A stretch of 31,974 bases of DNA, taken from assembly GCA_035763085.1 (NCBI GenBank), contig DASUBV010000056.1, positions 1-31,974 on the forward strand. The letters run 5' to 3'. The position numbers were made by a program, and so were the translations under genes. Source of the DNA: DASUBV01 sp035763085 (GTDB lineage: Bacteria > Actinomycetota > Actinomycetes > Streptosporangiales > Streptosporangiaceae). The first letter of the stretch is position 1; every line of letters begins with the position of its first letter. The notes beneath the pieces were generated by a model. It ran no database searches, had not been told where the DNA came from, and saw only the letters and a program-made list of their open reading frames with translations. Shown here in pieces: positions 14,853 through 23,367 of this stretch.

Positions 14853-17800
14853 GTGGCTGAGCCAGCGCGGCCTGCCGCCGCAACCCCCGTCGCCGTCGTC
14901 GGCCTGGCCTGCCGGTTCCCGGACGCTGATGACCCGGCGACGCTGCTGGACACCGTGCTGGCCGGGCGGCGGGCATTCCGCCGGCTGCCGCCCTGCCGCC
15001 TGGACCTGGCCGACTACTACACCCAGGACCGGGACGGCCAGGGCCAGCACGAGGCCGCCGGCCGGCCGGATGACGGCAGCCGCGACACCATCTACAGCAC
15101 CCGGGCTGGCCTGATCGAGGGCTGGCAGTTCGACCGCGAGGCATTCCGCATCCCGGCGTCGGCCTATGCGGCCGCCGATCCCGCGCACTGGCTGGCCCTG
15201 GAGACCGCCGCCCGGGCCCTCGCCGCGGCAGGCTTCCCCGGCGGGTCCGGGCTCGACCGGGACCGCATCGGCGTGATCATCGGCAACACCCTGACCGGGG
15301 ACACCTCCCGTGCGCACGCCCTGCGGCTGCGCTGGCCGTACGTCCGGCGCGTGCTGTCGGAATCGCTGCGCGCCAGCGATGTGCGCTCCGACCTGGCGCG
15401 CAAGGTCCTGCGGCACGCGGCCGCGCGCTACCGCGCCCCGTTCCCCCGGCCCGGCGAGTACACCCTGGCCGGCAGCCTGCCCGCCTCGATCCCCGCGGGC
15501 ATCGCCAGCTACTTCGGGTTCCGCGGCGGCAGCCAGGCGGTAGACGGCGCCTGCGCGTCGTCCCTGCAGGCGGTGACCTCGGCGTGTGCCGCGCTGGTGG
15601 CCGGCGAGATCGACGTCGCCCTCGCGGGCGGAGTCGATGTCAGCCTCGACCCGCTCGAGCTGGTCGGGCTGGCCCGGACGGGCGCCGCAGCCGACGGCGA
15701 GGTGCGCATCTACGACGAGCATCCGACCGGCTACCTGCCCGGCGAGGGCTGCGGGGTGGTCGTGCTGATGCGCGCCGCCCAGGCCAGGGCGGCCCGGCTG
15801 CCGGTCTACGCGGAGATCATCGGCTGGGGCAGCTCAGCAGGCAGCCGGCCGGGCGTGGTGGCCTCGGCCGTCAGCAGCCAGCTGCTGGCCCTGCGGCGCG
15901 CGTACGAGCGGGCCGGCGTGGACCCCCGCGACGTCGCCCTGATCGAGGGTCAGGGCAGCGGCACCTCCGCGGACGACGATGCCGAGCTCCTGGCACTCAG
16001 CGACCTGCTGGCCGGCGCCCGCCAGCCGGCCGCGCTCGGCTCGATCAAGGCCAACATCGGGCACGCCAAGGCGGCAGCTGGGGCGGCCGGGCTGATCAAG
16101 ACCGTGCTGGCCGTCGGGACCGGCGTGATCCCGCCTGCCACCGGCGTGGTCAGCCCGCACCCGCTGCTGCGCGAGGCGGGCTCCGGGCTGCGGCTGCCCG
16201 AGGCCGCCGAGGAGTGGCCGGCGGGCGGCAGGCTGGCCGGGGTCAGCGCGATGGACGCGGGCGGGACCAACGTGCACCTGGTGCTGCGCGGCGGCACGCC
16301 GGCCCGCGGGTCACGCTACGACCGCATGCTGCGGGTCATCCCGCGGCTGGCCAGGACGGAATCCGCGCCGGAGCCAGCGGGCACCGCCGGGCACCGGGCC
16401 GGGCCGGCCCGGCAGCCGCTGCCCTACCTGCTGCACGCAGCCGACCGCCGCCAGCTGGACGCCACCCTGGCCCGGCTGGCCGTGGTGGCCGGCTGGCTGT
16501 CCGACGCCGAGCTCACCGACCTGGCCTGCCAGCTGGGCCGGGACGCGCGGACCCAGCACCCGCTCCGGGTCGCCATCGTGGCCGGCCACCAGGAGGAGCT
16601 GGCCCGGCTGGCCGGCCAGGCCCGCGTCCTGCTGCCCGGCCTGACCGGCGGCCTGGTAACCGCCCGGCCCGGCATCTTCGCCGCCGATGGCGCCGACGGG
16701 CGGGTCACGCTGCTGGCGTCGGATGAGGCCGACGCCAGCGCCGGCGGCCGGGCCGCCAGCGTCCCGGACGCTGGCGATGACGCCATCGAGCAGCTGCTTT
16801 CCGCGCTGCGCTGGCTCGACTCGCTGGAGGTCGGCGCCACGGCCGTGGTCGGGCACGGCCTGGGCGAGATTGCCGGCCTGGCCTGGGCCGGCGTGCTGAG
16901 CCAGGCCGATGTCACGGAGGTCGCCGCGCTGCGCGCGGAGTTCCTGGCCGGGCCGTCGGTGCGGATCCTCGCCCCGGCCGGCCGGCATGCCTCCGGCCGC
17001 GCCGCCGAGCTGCCGCACACCTCCGAGGCCCTCGAACTGCTGCGCACCGCGCTGACCCAGTTCCGGTTCGGGCCGCCTCGGCGGCGGCTGATCTCGACCA
17101 TGACCGGCCGCGAACTCGCCTCCGCCGCCGAGGTCATCGACCTCATCTGCGGCGGATTCGCCGGCCAGGACCGGCTGGCCGAGGCGGTTGCCGCCGGAGC
17201 CGAGGGCGCCAGCCTGCTGGTCGAGACCGGGCCGGGGCAGCTGCTGGCGGCGACGGCCGCCCGGGTGTGCCGGGTGCCGTCGGTGAGCATGGATGCCAGC
17301 CCGGACGATGCGGCGGGTGCCTCCGCAGCGGCGGCCAGCCGGGACAGCCGCGGCCGGGCGCAGGCGGGCGCGGCGCTGTTCGCGGCGGGCGCCATCGGCG
17401 AGGTCGCCCCGCTATTCGCCGGGCTCCAGGGCCGCCCCGTGGACCTGTGGCGCGACCAGGTGTTCATCACCAGCCCGTGCCAGGCTCCGGTGCCGCCACA
17501 GGCAGGCGAGGCCAGCCTGGCACCCGCCGCGGCGCCGACCCGGCGGCCCCGGCTGTACCAGGCCAGCCGGGGCCGGCACGGGGACCGGCCGGTCGCTCGC
17601 CTGCATGCCGCGCCGGTCTCGGCGGCCAGGGCGATGGCCGAGATGATCGAGACGGCGGCCGGCAGCGGCATGACCCGCCGCACCGGGACAGCCGGCTCCG
17701 CAGCACCCGGCACCGCAGCGGCTGGCCTGGCCAGAACCAGGCCCGCTGCGCCTGACGCCGGGCGCCCGGACGCCGCGAGCACAGCCACCGCGAGCACAGC

Positions 17801-20800
17801 CGCCGGGGGCCCGGCCGGCGCCGGCACCGCTAGCCGCAGCAGTGCCAGCGCGGGCCATGCCGTGAGCCGCGCGGGCACCGCGCTGGCCGGCGCCGGGCCG
17901 GCGGTCAGCGGGCCCGAGCCCGGCCAGCCCGGCGCGCTGGCCGGCGTGAAGTCGTGGACTCGCTGCTTTACCGAGGAGGCCGGGCCGCCGGCCGCGCCGG
18001 ACAGCGTCCGCGACGACCAGCCGTGGCGGCTGCTGGTGGCCGAGGGCGACCCGCTGCGGGCCGCGGCCGCCGCCACCTTCGGCAGCGATCCCGCCGCCGC
18101 CCGGACGCTGGCCGTGATCGGCGATCCGGCCCGGCCCGGCGCGGGGCCGGCCGCACTGCACGCGGCGCAGGACGCGCTGCGCACCCGGCGGCTCGTCGTG
18201 GTCACCACCGACCGGGAGCTGACGGGGTTCTTCGGCACTCTGCACGCGGAGCACCCGGAACTGGGCGTGACCGTGCTGCGGGTGCCGCCGACAGCGGACG
18301 GCCTGCGCGCGGCCCGGTCCTACGCCCGCGCCGAGCCGGGCGAGTTCCGCGAGCTGATCATCGCCGCCGACGGGACAGCACGCCGTCCGGCGCTGGCCGC
18401 CGTCGCGGTGCCCGGCGGCGGTGACTTCCCGCTCGGGGCGGGCGACGTCGTCCTGGTCAGCCGGGCGTCCGGCGGCGCGGCCCTGGCCCTGGCACAGATC
18501 CTGGCCTGCAGCGGGGCCGCGGTGGCCATCGTCGGCCAGGCCGGGCCGGAGCGGGACGCCGCGGTCGTCGCGGGCCTGGAGGAGCTGCGGCTGGCCGGGG
18601 CGCGCATCACCTATGAGGTCGTCGACACCACGAGCCCCGCCGACATGGTGATGGCGGTGCAGCGGATCGAGCGCCGGTTCGGGCCGGTCACGGCGGTGGC
18701 GCACGCCATCGCGCCCTGCCCGCCGGTGCCAGTCGCGGGCCTGACCGAGCGTGTCCTGCGCGACCACCTGGCTGCGGCGCACGGCGCCCTGCGCGACCTG
18801 CTGAGCCCGGTCGCCGCCCGGCGGCTGCGGCTGATCCTGACCGTGGGCTCGGTCGCCGGGCGCTACGGCCTGCCCCGCCAGGGCCTGCTGGCCGTCACCA
18901 GTACCGGCCTCGCCCGGCAGGCGGCCGCCGTCGCAGGCGAGATAACGGGCTGCCGCGCGCTGCACGTGGACCTGCCCGGCTGGGCCCGCTCCGGGCTGGG
19001 CGACGAGCCCGGCCTGGCCGCCAGCATGGCCGAGTCCGGCACGGCCGCCCTCGAGGTCGGCGACGCCTCCCGGCTGCTGCTGAAGATGCTCACGAGCGCC
19101 AGCATGCCCGCCTCGGTCGCAGTGCACGGCCGGGTCGACGGGCCGGCCGCCTGGCTGCCCGGCCATAAGGCACCGAGCCGCGGCGCGCCGGGACGGCCGC
19201 GGCCGGGCAACTCGATGGCGGGCCAGCCCGGGGCCGGCCGGTTCCTGCGCGACATCCGGGTCCACTATCCGGGGATCGAGCTGGTCGGGGACACAGTGCT
19301 GTCGATGGCCGATGACCCCTACCTCGCCGATTACCGGGTCGACGGACTGCCGGTGCTGCCGCCGCCGATGGCCCTGGAGGCACTGGCTCAGGCTGCGTCG
19401 GCGCTCACGGGCCGGCCGCTGCGCCGGGCCGAGTCGGTCACGATGGAGGCGCCGGTCGTGCTGGCCGGCGATGGCGGGCAGACGCTCATCCGGGTCTGCG
19501 CCGTGGCCGAGGCCGGGAAGGTCACGGCCGTGCTGCGCTGCGCCGACAGCGGGATGCAGGTCGACCATGTCCGCGCGGAGTTCCCCTGCGGCGCCGAGCC
19601 CGCCGTGGCCGGCGGCGCCGCGGCGGCGGACGCGGCACTGGCAGCCGGTCACGCCCTCTATTCCGGTGCCGACGGGACACGCGGCCAGGACGAAGCACTG
19701 GGCCAGGACGGCATGACGGCCATCGTCGACGGTGCGGAGCTCTACGGCCCGGTCTGCTTCCAGTCCGGGCGGTTCCGGCGGATCGCGATCCTGCCGGAGA
19801 TCACCGCGCGGTCCTGCCGGGCCCTGGCGCGCGGCGCCGAGGGCCACCCGTGGTTCCCCGGCGGGCCAGCCGGAGCCGGCCCGGCGGACGCGGCACCGCA
19901 GGCCGGCCCGGCACCGCAGGCCAGCCCGGCCACGGCCGCCGGGCTGCTGCTGGGCAGTCCCGGCCTGAATGACACGGCCCTGCAGGTGCTTCAGGCGTGC
20001 ACCCCGCACCGGCGGGTCTGGCTGGCCAGCTGCGAGTCGGTGACGTTCAGCGGCCGGATGACCGACGGCCCGGTCACCCTGCGGGCGGTCGCCACCGAGC
20101 GGCCGGCGGCGCCCGCGGCGCGCGGGCGGGCGCCTGCCGGGGCCGGGACGGCCGGGCCAGGGCTCTCCGGCCCGGTGCCAGCTGGCTCGGTGCCCGCGCC
20201 GGCGCCGAGCCAGGACCAGCCGGCGGCCCGCCCCGCCGCGCCGCTGTCGTGGAACGTGCAGGCCCTGGACAGTGCCGGGCGCCCGCTGGTGACGTGGCAA
20301 GGCGTGCGGCTGCGCGAAGCCGGGCTGATGCCGCGTAACTCCGCGTGGCCGGCGGCGCTGCTGTCGGTGTACCTGGAGCGAGGGGCCGCCGGCGTCGGGC
20401 TCGACCCGGACCTGCGGGTCACCGTCAGCTGCGCGGCGCCGGACGGTCCCGGCCAACACGGTGCGGATGCCGCCGGCCTGCCCGGCCCTGGCGGCGCGGC
20501 CGGCGGCTCCGAGCCGGGAGCCGACCTGCAGGCCGGCGCCGGGTCCGCGGCCTCCGTCGTTCCGCCGCCGCGGGCTGGCGCGCAGCCGGGCGCGGCACCC
20601 GGCGGGCCGGCCGCCGCGCACCCGGCCCTGTCCGGCGTCCCGCGCCAGCCCGGCGATCCCGGCGCCGGCGCGGCCGCGACCGGCACGGGCCAGCTCGCCG
20701 GGTACACGCTGATCGCGAGCGGGACCCGGTTTGCCGCGTGCGGCTGGTCCGTGGCCGACCCGCGGCACCCGGTGTGGCCGCCGGGCGCCGAGCAGGCCGC

Positions 20801-21137
20801 GACCTTCTCCCGGCTGTGCAGCCACCTGTCCGAGCCCCCCGTGGCCTCGGCCGCGCGGCTGCAGGCGGTGGCCGCCTGCCTGGCCATGGCCCAGGCACCG
20901 GACGGCGCACCGGTGACGTTCCGGCGGGTCACCGCGGACGGCTGGGCGGTGCTGGAGGCCGCGGGTACCGAGGTGGCCTGCACGGTCGTCCAGATCAGCG
21001 GGGTCAGCTGCCCGGTCGCCATCGCCCTGCTGACCGAGCCGCCGCGGCGCGGCGGCCGGGCCGAGCGGGCCGGCGCCCGCCGGGAGGCGGACCGGCGGGC
21101 GGGGCGCGGGGGACACCGGCTGCCCAGCCGCCGGTAG
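14853..21137 (+). CDS. Enediyne-type iterative polyketide synthase homologue with degenerate active sites
   Basis: 2094 residues from a GTG with weak GGGCAG upstream. Order: KS about 12-480 (AVVGLACRFPDADDP; WLALETAARALAAAGFP; IIGNTLTGDTSRAHALRLRW; LPGEGCGVVVLM), AT-like about 525-815, an Ala/Gly/Ser/Thr-rich linker about 875-1030 where the ACP should be, KR-like about 1055-1420, hot-dog DH about 1465-1740 (GLPVLPPPMALEALAQAASA; GSPGLNDTALQVLQAC), and a PPTase-like end about 1798-2062. Wording and order follow the enediyne PKSE family. Compared with remembered family motifs: KS Cys234 and His404 remain but HGTGT reads GQGSGT (Gln367); AT GHSLG is GHGLG (Gly669) and the AT is shortened; the KR nucleotide motif reads SRASGGA and its Tyr is Leu1346; DH His is Tyr1494, though Asp1707 remains; PPTase Asp, Glu and Lys become Gly1964, Ala2008 and Met2012. 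It may be a pseudoenzyme, a transacylating KS, or a slowly decaying gene. Confidence 0.85.
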   Translation: MAEPARPAAATPVAVVGLACRFPDADDPATLLDTVLAGRRAFRRLPPCRLDLADYYTQDRDGQGQHEAAGRPDDGSRDTIYSTRAGLIEGWQFDREAFRIPASAYAAADPAHWLALETAARALAAAGFPGGSGLDRDRIGVIIGNTLTGDTSRAHALRLRWPYVRRVLSESLRASDVRSDLARKVLRHAAARYRAPFPRPGEYTLAGSLPASIPAGIASYFGFRGGSQAVDGACASSLQAVTSACAALVAGEIDVALAGGVDVSLDPLELVGLARTGAAADGEVRIYDEHPTGYLPGEGCGVVVLMRAAQARAARLPVYAEIIGWGSSAGSRPGVVASAVSSQLLALRRAYERAGVDPRDVALIEGQGSGTSADDDAELLALSDLLAGARQPAALGSIKANIGHAKAAAGAAGLIKTVLAVGTGVIPPATGVVSPHPLLREAGSGLRLPEAAEEWPAGGRLAGVSAMDAGGTNVHLVLRGGTPARGSRYDRMLRVIPRLARTESAPEPAGTAGHRAGPARQPLPYLLHAADRRQLDATLARLAVVAGWLSDAELTDLACQLGRDARTQHPLRVAIVAGHQEELARLAGQARVLLPGLTGGLVTARPGIFAADGADGRVTLLASDEADASAGGRAASVPDAGDDAIEQLLSALRWLDSLEVGATAVVGHGLGEIAGLAWAGVLSQADVTEVAALRAEFLAGPSVRILAPAGRHASGRAAELPHTSEALELLRTALTQFRFGPPRRRLISTMTGRELASAAEVIDLICGGFAGQDRLAEAVAAGAEGASLLVETGPGQLLAATAARVCRVPSVSMDASPDDAAGASAAAASRDSRGRAQAGAALFAAGAIGEVAPLFAGLQGRPVDLWRDQVFITSPCQAPVPPQAGEASLAPAAAPTRRPRLYQASRGRHGDRPVARLHAAPVSAARAMAEMIETAAGSGMTRRTGTAGSAAPGTAAAGLARTRPAAPDAGRPDAASTATASTAAGGPAGAGTASRSSASAGHAVSRAGTALAGAGPAVSGPEPGQPGALAGVKSWTRCFTEEAGPPAAPDSVRDDQPWRLLVAEGDPLRAAAAATFGSDPAAARTLAVIGDPARPGAGPAALHAAQDALRTRRLVVVTTDRELTGFFGTLHAEHPELGVTVLRVPPTADGLRAARSYARAEPGEFRELIIAADGTARRPALAAVAVPGGGDFPLGAGDVVLVSRASGGAALALAQILACSGAAVAIVGQAGPERDAAVVAGLEELRLAGARITYEVVDTTSPADMVMAVQRIERRFGPVTAVAHAIAPCPPVPVAGLTERVLRDHLAAAHGALRDLLSPVAARRLRLILTVGSVAGRYGLPRQGLLAVTSTGLARQAAAVAGEITGCRALHVDLPGWARSGLGDEPGLAASMAESGTAALEVGDASRLLLKMLTSASMPASVAVHGRVDGPAAWLPGHKAPSRGAPGRPRPGNSMAGQPGAGRFLRDIRVHYPGIELVGDTVLSMADDPYLADYRVDGLPVLPPPMALEALAQAASALTGRPLRRAESVTMEAPVVLAGDGGQTLIRVCAVAEAGKVTAVLRCADSGMQVDHVRAEFPCGAEPAVAGGAAAADAALAAGHALYSGADGTRGQDEALGQDGMTAIVDGAELYGPVCFQSGRFRRIAILPEITARSCRALARGAEGHPWFPGGPAGAGPADAAPQAGPAPQASPATAAGLLLGSPGLNDTALQVLQACTPHRRVWLASCESVTFSGRMTDGPVTLRAVATERPAAPAARGRAPAGAGTAGPGLSGPVPAGSVPAPAPSQDQPAARPAAPLSWNVQALDSAGRPLVTWQGVRLREAGLMPRNSAWPAALLSVYLERGAAGVGLDPDLRVTVSCAAPDGPGQHGADAAGLPGPGGAAGGSEPGADLQAGAGSAASVVPPPRAGAQPGAAPGGPAAAHPALSGVPRQPGDPGAGAAATGTGQLAGYTLIASGTRFAACGWSVADPRHPVWPPGAEQAATFSRLCSHLSEPPVASAARLQAVAACLAMAQAPDGAPVTFRRVTADGWAVLEAAGTEVACTVVQISGVSCPVAIALLTEPPRRGGRAERAGARREADRRAGRGGHRLPSRR

Positions 21138-21277
21138 CCCGCGGCGCGACCGGGCGCGCGCTCCTGGCCGCGGGACCGCGCGCCCCGTCGCGGCCCGCGC
21201 CCGGACCTTCCCGGCCACGGGCCGGTCTGTCACCATGGATGAAACCGAACTTCGTTCTAGCGCGAAGGACGCGATCT

Positions 21278-22546
21278 GTGACAGCTTCCCGTCCCGCCCC
21301 GGCCCCGGATATCAGCGACATTGACCTGTCGCAGAACGAGTTCTGGGCGCTGCCGCCCGCGCAGCGCCACGCGGCTTTCGCCCGGCTGCGGGCCCAGCCG
21401 GCGCCGGTGCACTTCGCCGAGCCGGAGGCGCCCTTCCCCGGCCCGGCCGACGGGTTCTACGCGCTGGTCCGGCACGCTGACATCACCGAGGCCAGCCGCC
21501 GCCCCGAGCTGTTCTCCTCCGGCAGGGGGTCGACGAGCATCGCCGACCTGCCGCCGGAGTTCAACGAGTACTTCGGCTCGATGATCAACATGGATGACCC
21601 GCGGCATGCCCGGCTGCGCCGGATCGTGTCCCGCGCCTTCACCCCCAAGATGATCAAGCGCTTCGAGGAGAACGTCCAGCTGGCGGCGGCCGGGATCGTC
21701 GATGAGCTACTGGCCGCCGGGCCGTGCGACTTCGTCGAGCACGTGTCGGCCCGGCTGCCGCTGAAGATCATCTGCGACATGATGGGCATCGGCGACGAGC
21801 ACTACGCCATGGTGCTGCGCAACACCAACATCATCCTGTCCGGTGCCGACCCGGAGTTCCTCAGCGAGGACATGGACGAGGCGGTCACCCAGCTGCTGAC
21901 CGCCGGGCAGGACCTGGCCAATCTCGTCACCAACCTGGCCGCGGCCCGGCAGGAGCAGCCCGCCGACGACCTCACGACCGCGCTGGCCACGGCGAACATT
22001 GACGGGGAGCAGCTGACCCCGGCCGAGCTGGCCTCATTTTTCATCCTGCTCGTGGTGGCCGGCAACGAGACCACCCGCACGGCCATCTCGCACGCGCTGT
22101 GCCTGCTCACCGACAATCCCGGCCAGCGCGCGCTGCTGCTGGCCGACCTGGAGGGGCGGCTCGGCGGCGCCGTCGAGGAGATCGTCCGCTACGCCTCTCC
22201 GGTGATCTGGATGCGGCGCTCGGTGACCCGGGACTGCACGATGAACGGCCATGACTACCGGCAGGGCGACAAGGCCGTGCTGTTCTACTGGGCGGGCAAC
22301 CGCGATGAGTCGGTGTTCGCGGAGCCGGAGCGATTCGACATCACCCGCTCCCCCAACCCGCACGTCGGCTTCGGCGGCGCCGGCCCGCACTTCTGCCTGG
22401 GCGCCCACCTCGCGCGGCGCGAGATCACCGCGATGCTGCGCGAGCTGATGACGCGGGCGCCGCGGATCCGGGCGGCGGCCGAGCCGGACCGCCTTCTGTC
22501 CAGTTTTATTAACGGCATCAAGCACCTTCCGTGCGAGATCGACTAA
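21278..22546 (+). CDS. Cytochrome P450
   Basis: 422 residues from the GTG at 21278, preceded by GAAGGA. An in-frame ATG at 21239 is possible but lacks a ribosome-binding site. The I-helix oxygen motif is AGNETT (261-266), the ExxR pair E301/R304 (EEIVR), and the haem loop FGGAGPHFCLG (365-375) has the ligand Cys373. HARLRR (110-115) is the C-helix haem-propionate region. It is a soluble bacterial class I P450 needing ferredoxin and a reductase, none of which is encoded nearby. The GPHFCLGAHLAR pattern resembles CYP125/CYP142-like groups, though I cannot place the family. It follows the PKS homologue by 140 bp on the same strand and is probably co-expressed. All catalytic motifs are intact, in contrast to the PKS homologue. 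Confidence 0.93.
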   Translation: MTASRPAPAPDISDIDLSQNEFWALPPAQRHAAFARLRAQPAPVHFAEPEAPFPGPADGFYALVRHADITEASRRPELFSSGRGSTSIADLPPEFNEYFGSMINMDDPRHARLRRIVSRAFTPKMIKRFEENVQLAAAGIVDELLAAGPCDFVEHVSARLPLKIICDMMGIGDEHYAMVLRNTNIILSGADPEFLSEDMDEAVTQLLTAGQDLANLVTNLAAARQEQPADDLTTALATANIDGEQLTPAELASFFILLVVAGNETTRTAISHALCLLTDNPGQRALLLADLEGRLGGAVEEIVRYASPVIWMRRSVTRDCTMNGHDYRQGDKAVLFYWAGNRDESVFAEPERFDITRSPNPHVGFGGAGPHFCLGAHLARREITAMLRELMTRAPRIRAAAEPDRLLSSFINGIKHLPCEID

Positions 22547-22662
22547 CTCACCACTAGCCGCGCGCGCCTAGGTTTGCAGCGCGTGCAATTGCGCCTGGGA
22601 ACTCACGGCCGGAGAACTTGTCGCGTCCGCCGGCGTGCCGCCGCAACCTCCTGACCTCAATG

Positions 22663-22702
22663 TTGTAACGAGCTGTAATCGCTGCTGTACAGCGTGTATA
22701 AA
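22663..22702 (+). promoter_or_regulatory. Promoter-like AT-rich segment after the P450 gene
   Basis: TTGTAA (22663-22668), 17 bp, TGTACA (22686-22691) is one reading; TGTAAT (22675-22680), 16 bp, TATAAA (22697-22702) is another. The segment is unusually AT-rich for this genome. A palindrome, GCTGTACAGC, overlaps the first -10. Confidence 0.4.
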
Positions 22703-22997
22703 TAGAAACCCGCGCGGCGCTACGGGCCCGGATTTCCCGGGCCAGGGGGCTTACGGCATCGCGCGGTTACGGGGAAACCGTGAGTCGCGGAGGGGGACCT
22801 TCGTCCGGGGGAGCCGTTCGGTCCCCGGCAGGGATCGCCCGGCTGCGTGACGCCCGGCTTCGGCCAGGCGGCGCGCACGGTGTACGAGGGTCGCGACGAG
22901 CGGTGGGGGGAACTTCGCCCTGTGGGCGGCGCCACCCGGGGGCGTGGCGCCGTCCGCAGGCGAAGGCGCGGCCGGGCACATTCTTCAGCCCGGCCGC
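22703..22997 (+). ncRNA. Candidate structured RNA between P450 and pterin dehydratase genes
   Basis: No gene is seen from 22547 to 23016 (470 bp). Downstream of the promoter-like segment there is a dense set of hairpins: GGCCCGG/CCGGGCC (22725-22743), CGGTT/AACCG near 22765-22780, GGAC-CTTC-GTCC, a GGC-TTCG-GCC tetraloop hairpin, and a 12-bp stem with one G-U pair (22924-22935 with 22944-22955). It ends in a 10-bp terminator hairpin (22968-22997). I recognise none of RNase P RNA, tmRNA, SRP RNA, 6S or a known riboswitch. The strand is inferred from the promoter and terminator. High GC alone makes hairpins frequent, so confidence is limited. Confidence 0.3.
22968..22997. terminator. Bidirectional terminator hairpin
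   Basis: GCGGCCGGGC (22968-22977) and GCCCGGCCGC (22988-22997) form a perfect 10-bp stem with a 10-base A/T-rich loop, 20 bp after the stop of the minus-strand pterin dehydratase gene. It could end that transcript and any plus-strand RNA from the P450 side. Confidence 0.65.
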
Positions 22998-23016
22998 CCC
23001 CCGGACGGCCGTAAAC

Positions 23017-23295
23017 TCAGGCGAGCTGGTTAATCCGCTCGGCCTGGTCGAAATCGGCTCCGGTCAGGCCGCCCGCTGAGTGCGTCGAGAGCGTCAGCGT
23101 CACCTTGTTCCAGGAAATCGCAATATCCGGATGGTGATTTGCGGCCTCGGCCAGGTAGGCCACGGCCCCGACATATAGCAGGGCGTCGCGGAAGTCAGCC
23201 CGGGTAACGGTGGTGACAATCGCATCGCCGTGCAGTTCCCAGCCGGGCACGCTGCCGAGCCGGGCGGAAATCTGGTCCTCGGTTAGCAGTGTCAT
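23017..23295 (-). CDS. Pterin-4-alpha-carbinolamine dehydratase
   Basis: 92 residues, the full family length. It dehydrates 4a-hydroxytetrahydropterin to quinonoid dihydropterin, recycling the pterin cofactor of aromatic amino-acid hydroxylases; some members act as transcription cofactors or in molybdopterin metabolism. The signature EAANHHPDI is present (Glu50, His54, His55, Pro56), then Trp62, His72 and Asp81, all expected active-site residues. Start MTLLTED. It is divergent from gcvT. No pterin-dependent hydroxylase is visible in the window. Confidence 0.92.
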   Translation of the reverse strand: MTLLTEDQISARLGSVPGWELHGDAIVTTVTRADFRDALLYVGAVAYLAEAANHHPDIAISWNKVTLTLSTHSAGGLTGADFDQAERINQLA

Positions 23296-23367
23296 GTATC
23301 CGGGCTATCACATCCGGGGCCCGGGCGCCGCATGCGCGCCGGCGCCCGCCCGGCCGCCGGGCCCGCT

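Noticed and set aside
16424..18238. 604-codon minus-strand frame opposite the AT-like region
   Set aside because: Ser/Ala/Pro/Arg-rich without domains; overlaps a second antisense frame and the real PKS gene.
17412..21236. Very long open frame (1274 codons) on the minus strand opposite the PKS homologue
   Set aside because: High GC at third codon positions leaves few stops on the opposite strand. The predicted protein is Arg/Gly/Pro/Gln-rich with no domain, while the plus strand encodes recognisable PKS domains.
20345..21277. In-frame upstream extension of the P450 into the PKS gene
   Set aside because: The extension is low-complexity Arg/Gly/Ala sequence in another frame of the PKS. The P450 start is set by GAAGGA before the GTG at 21278.
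22703..22997. RNase P RNA, tmRNA, SRP RNA or a B12 riboswitch in the hairpin-rich gap
   Set aside because: None of the conserved core sequences of these RNAs is present.
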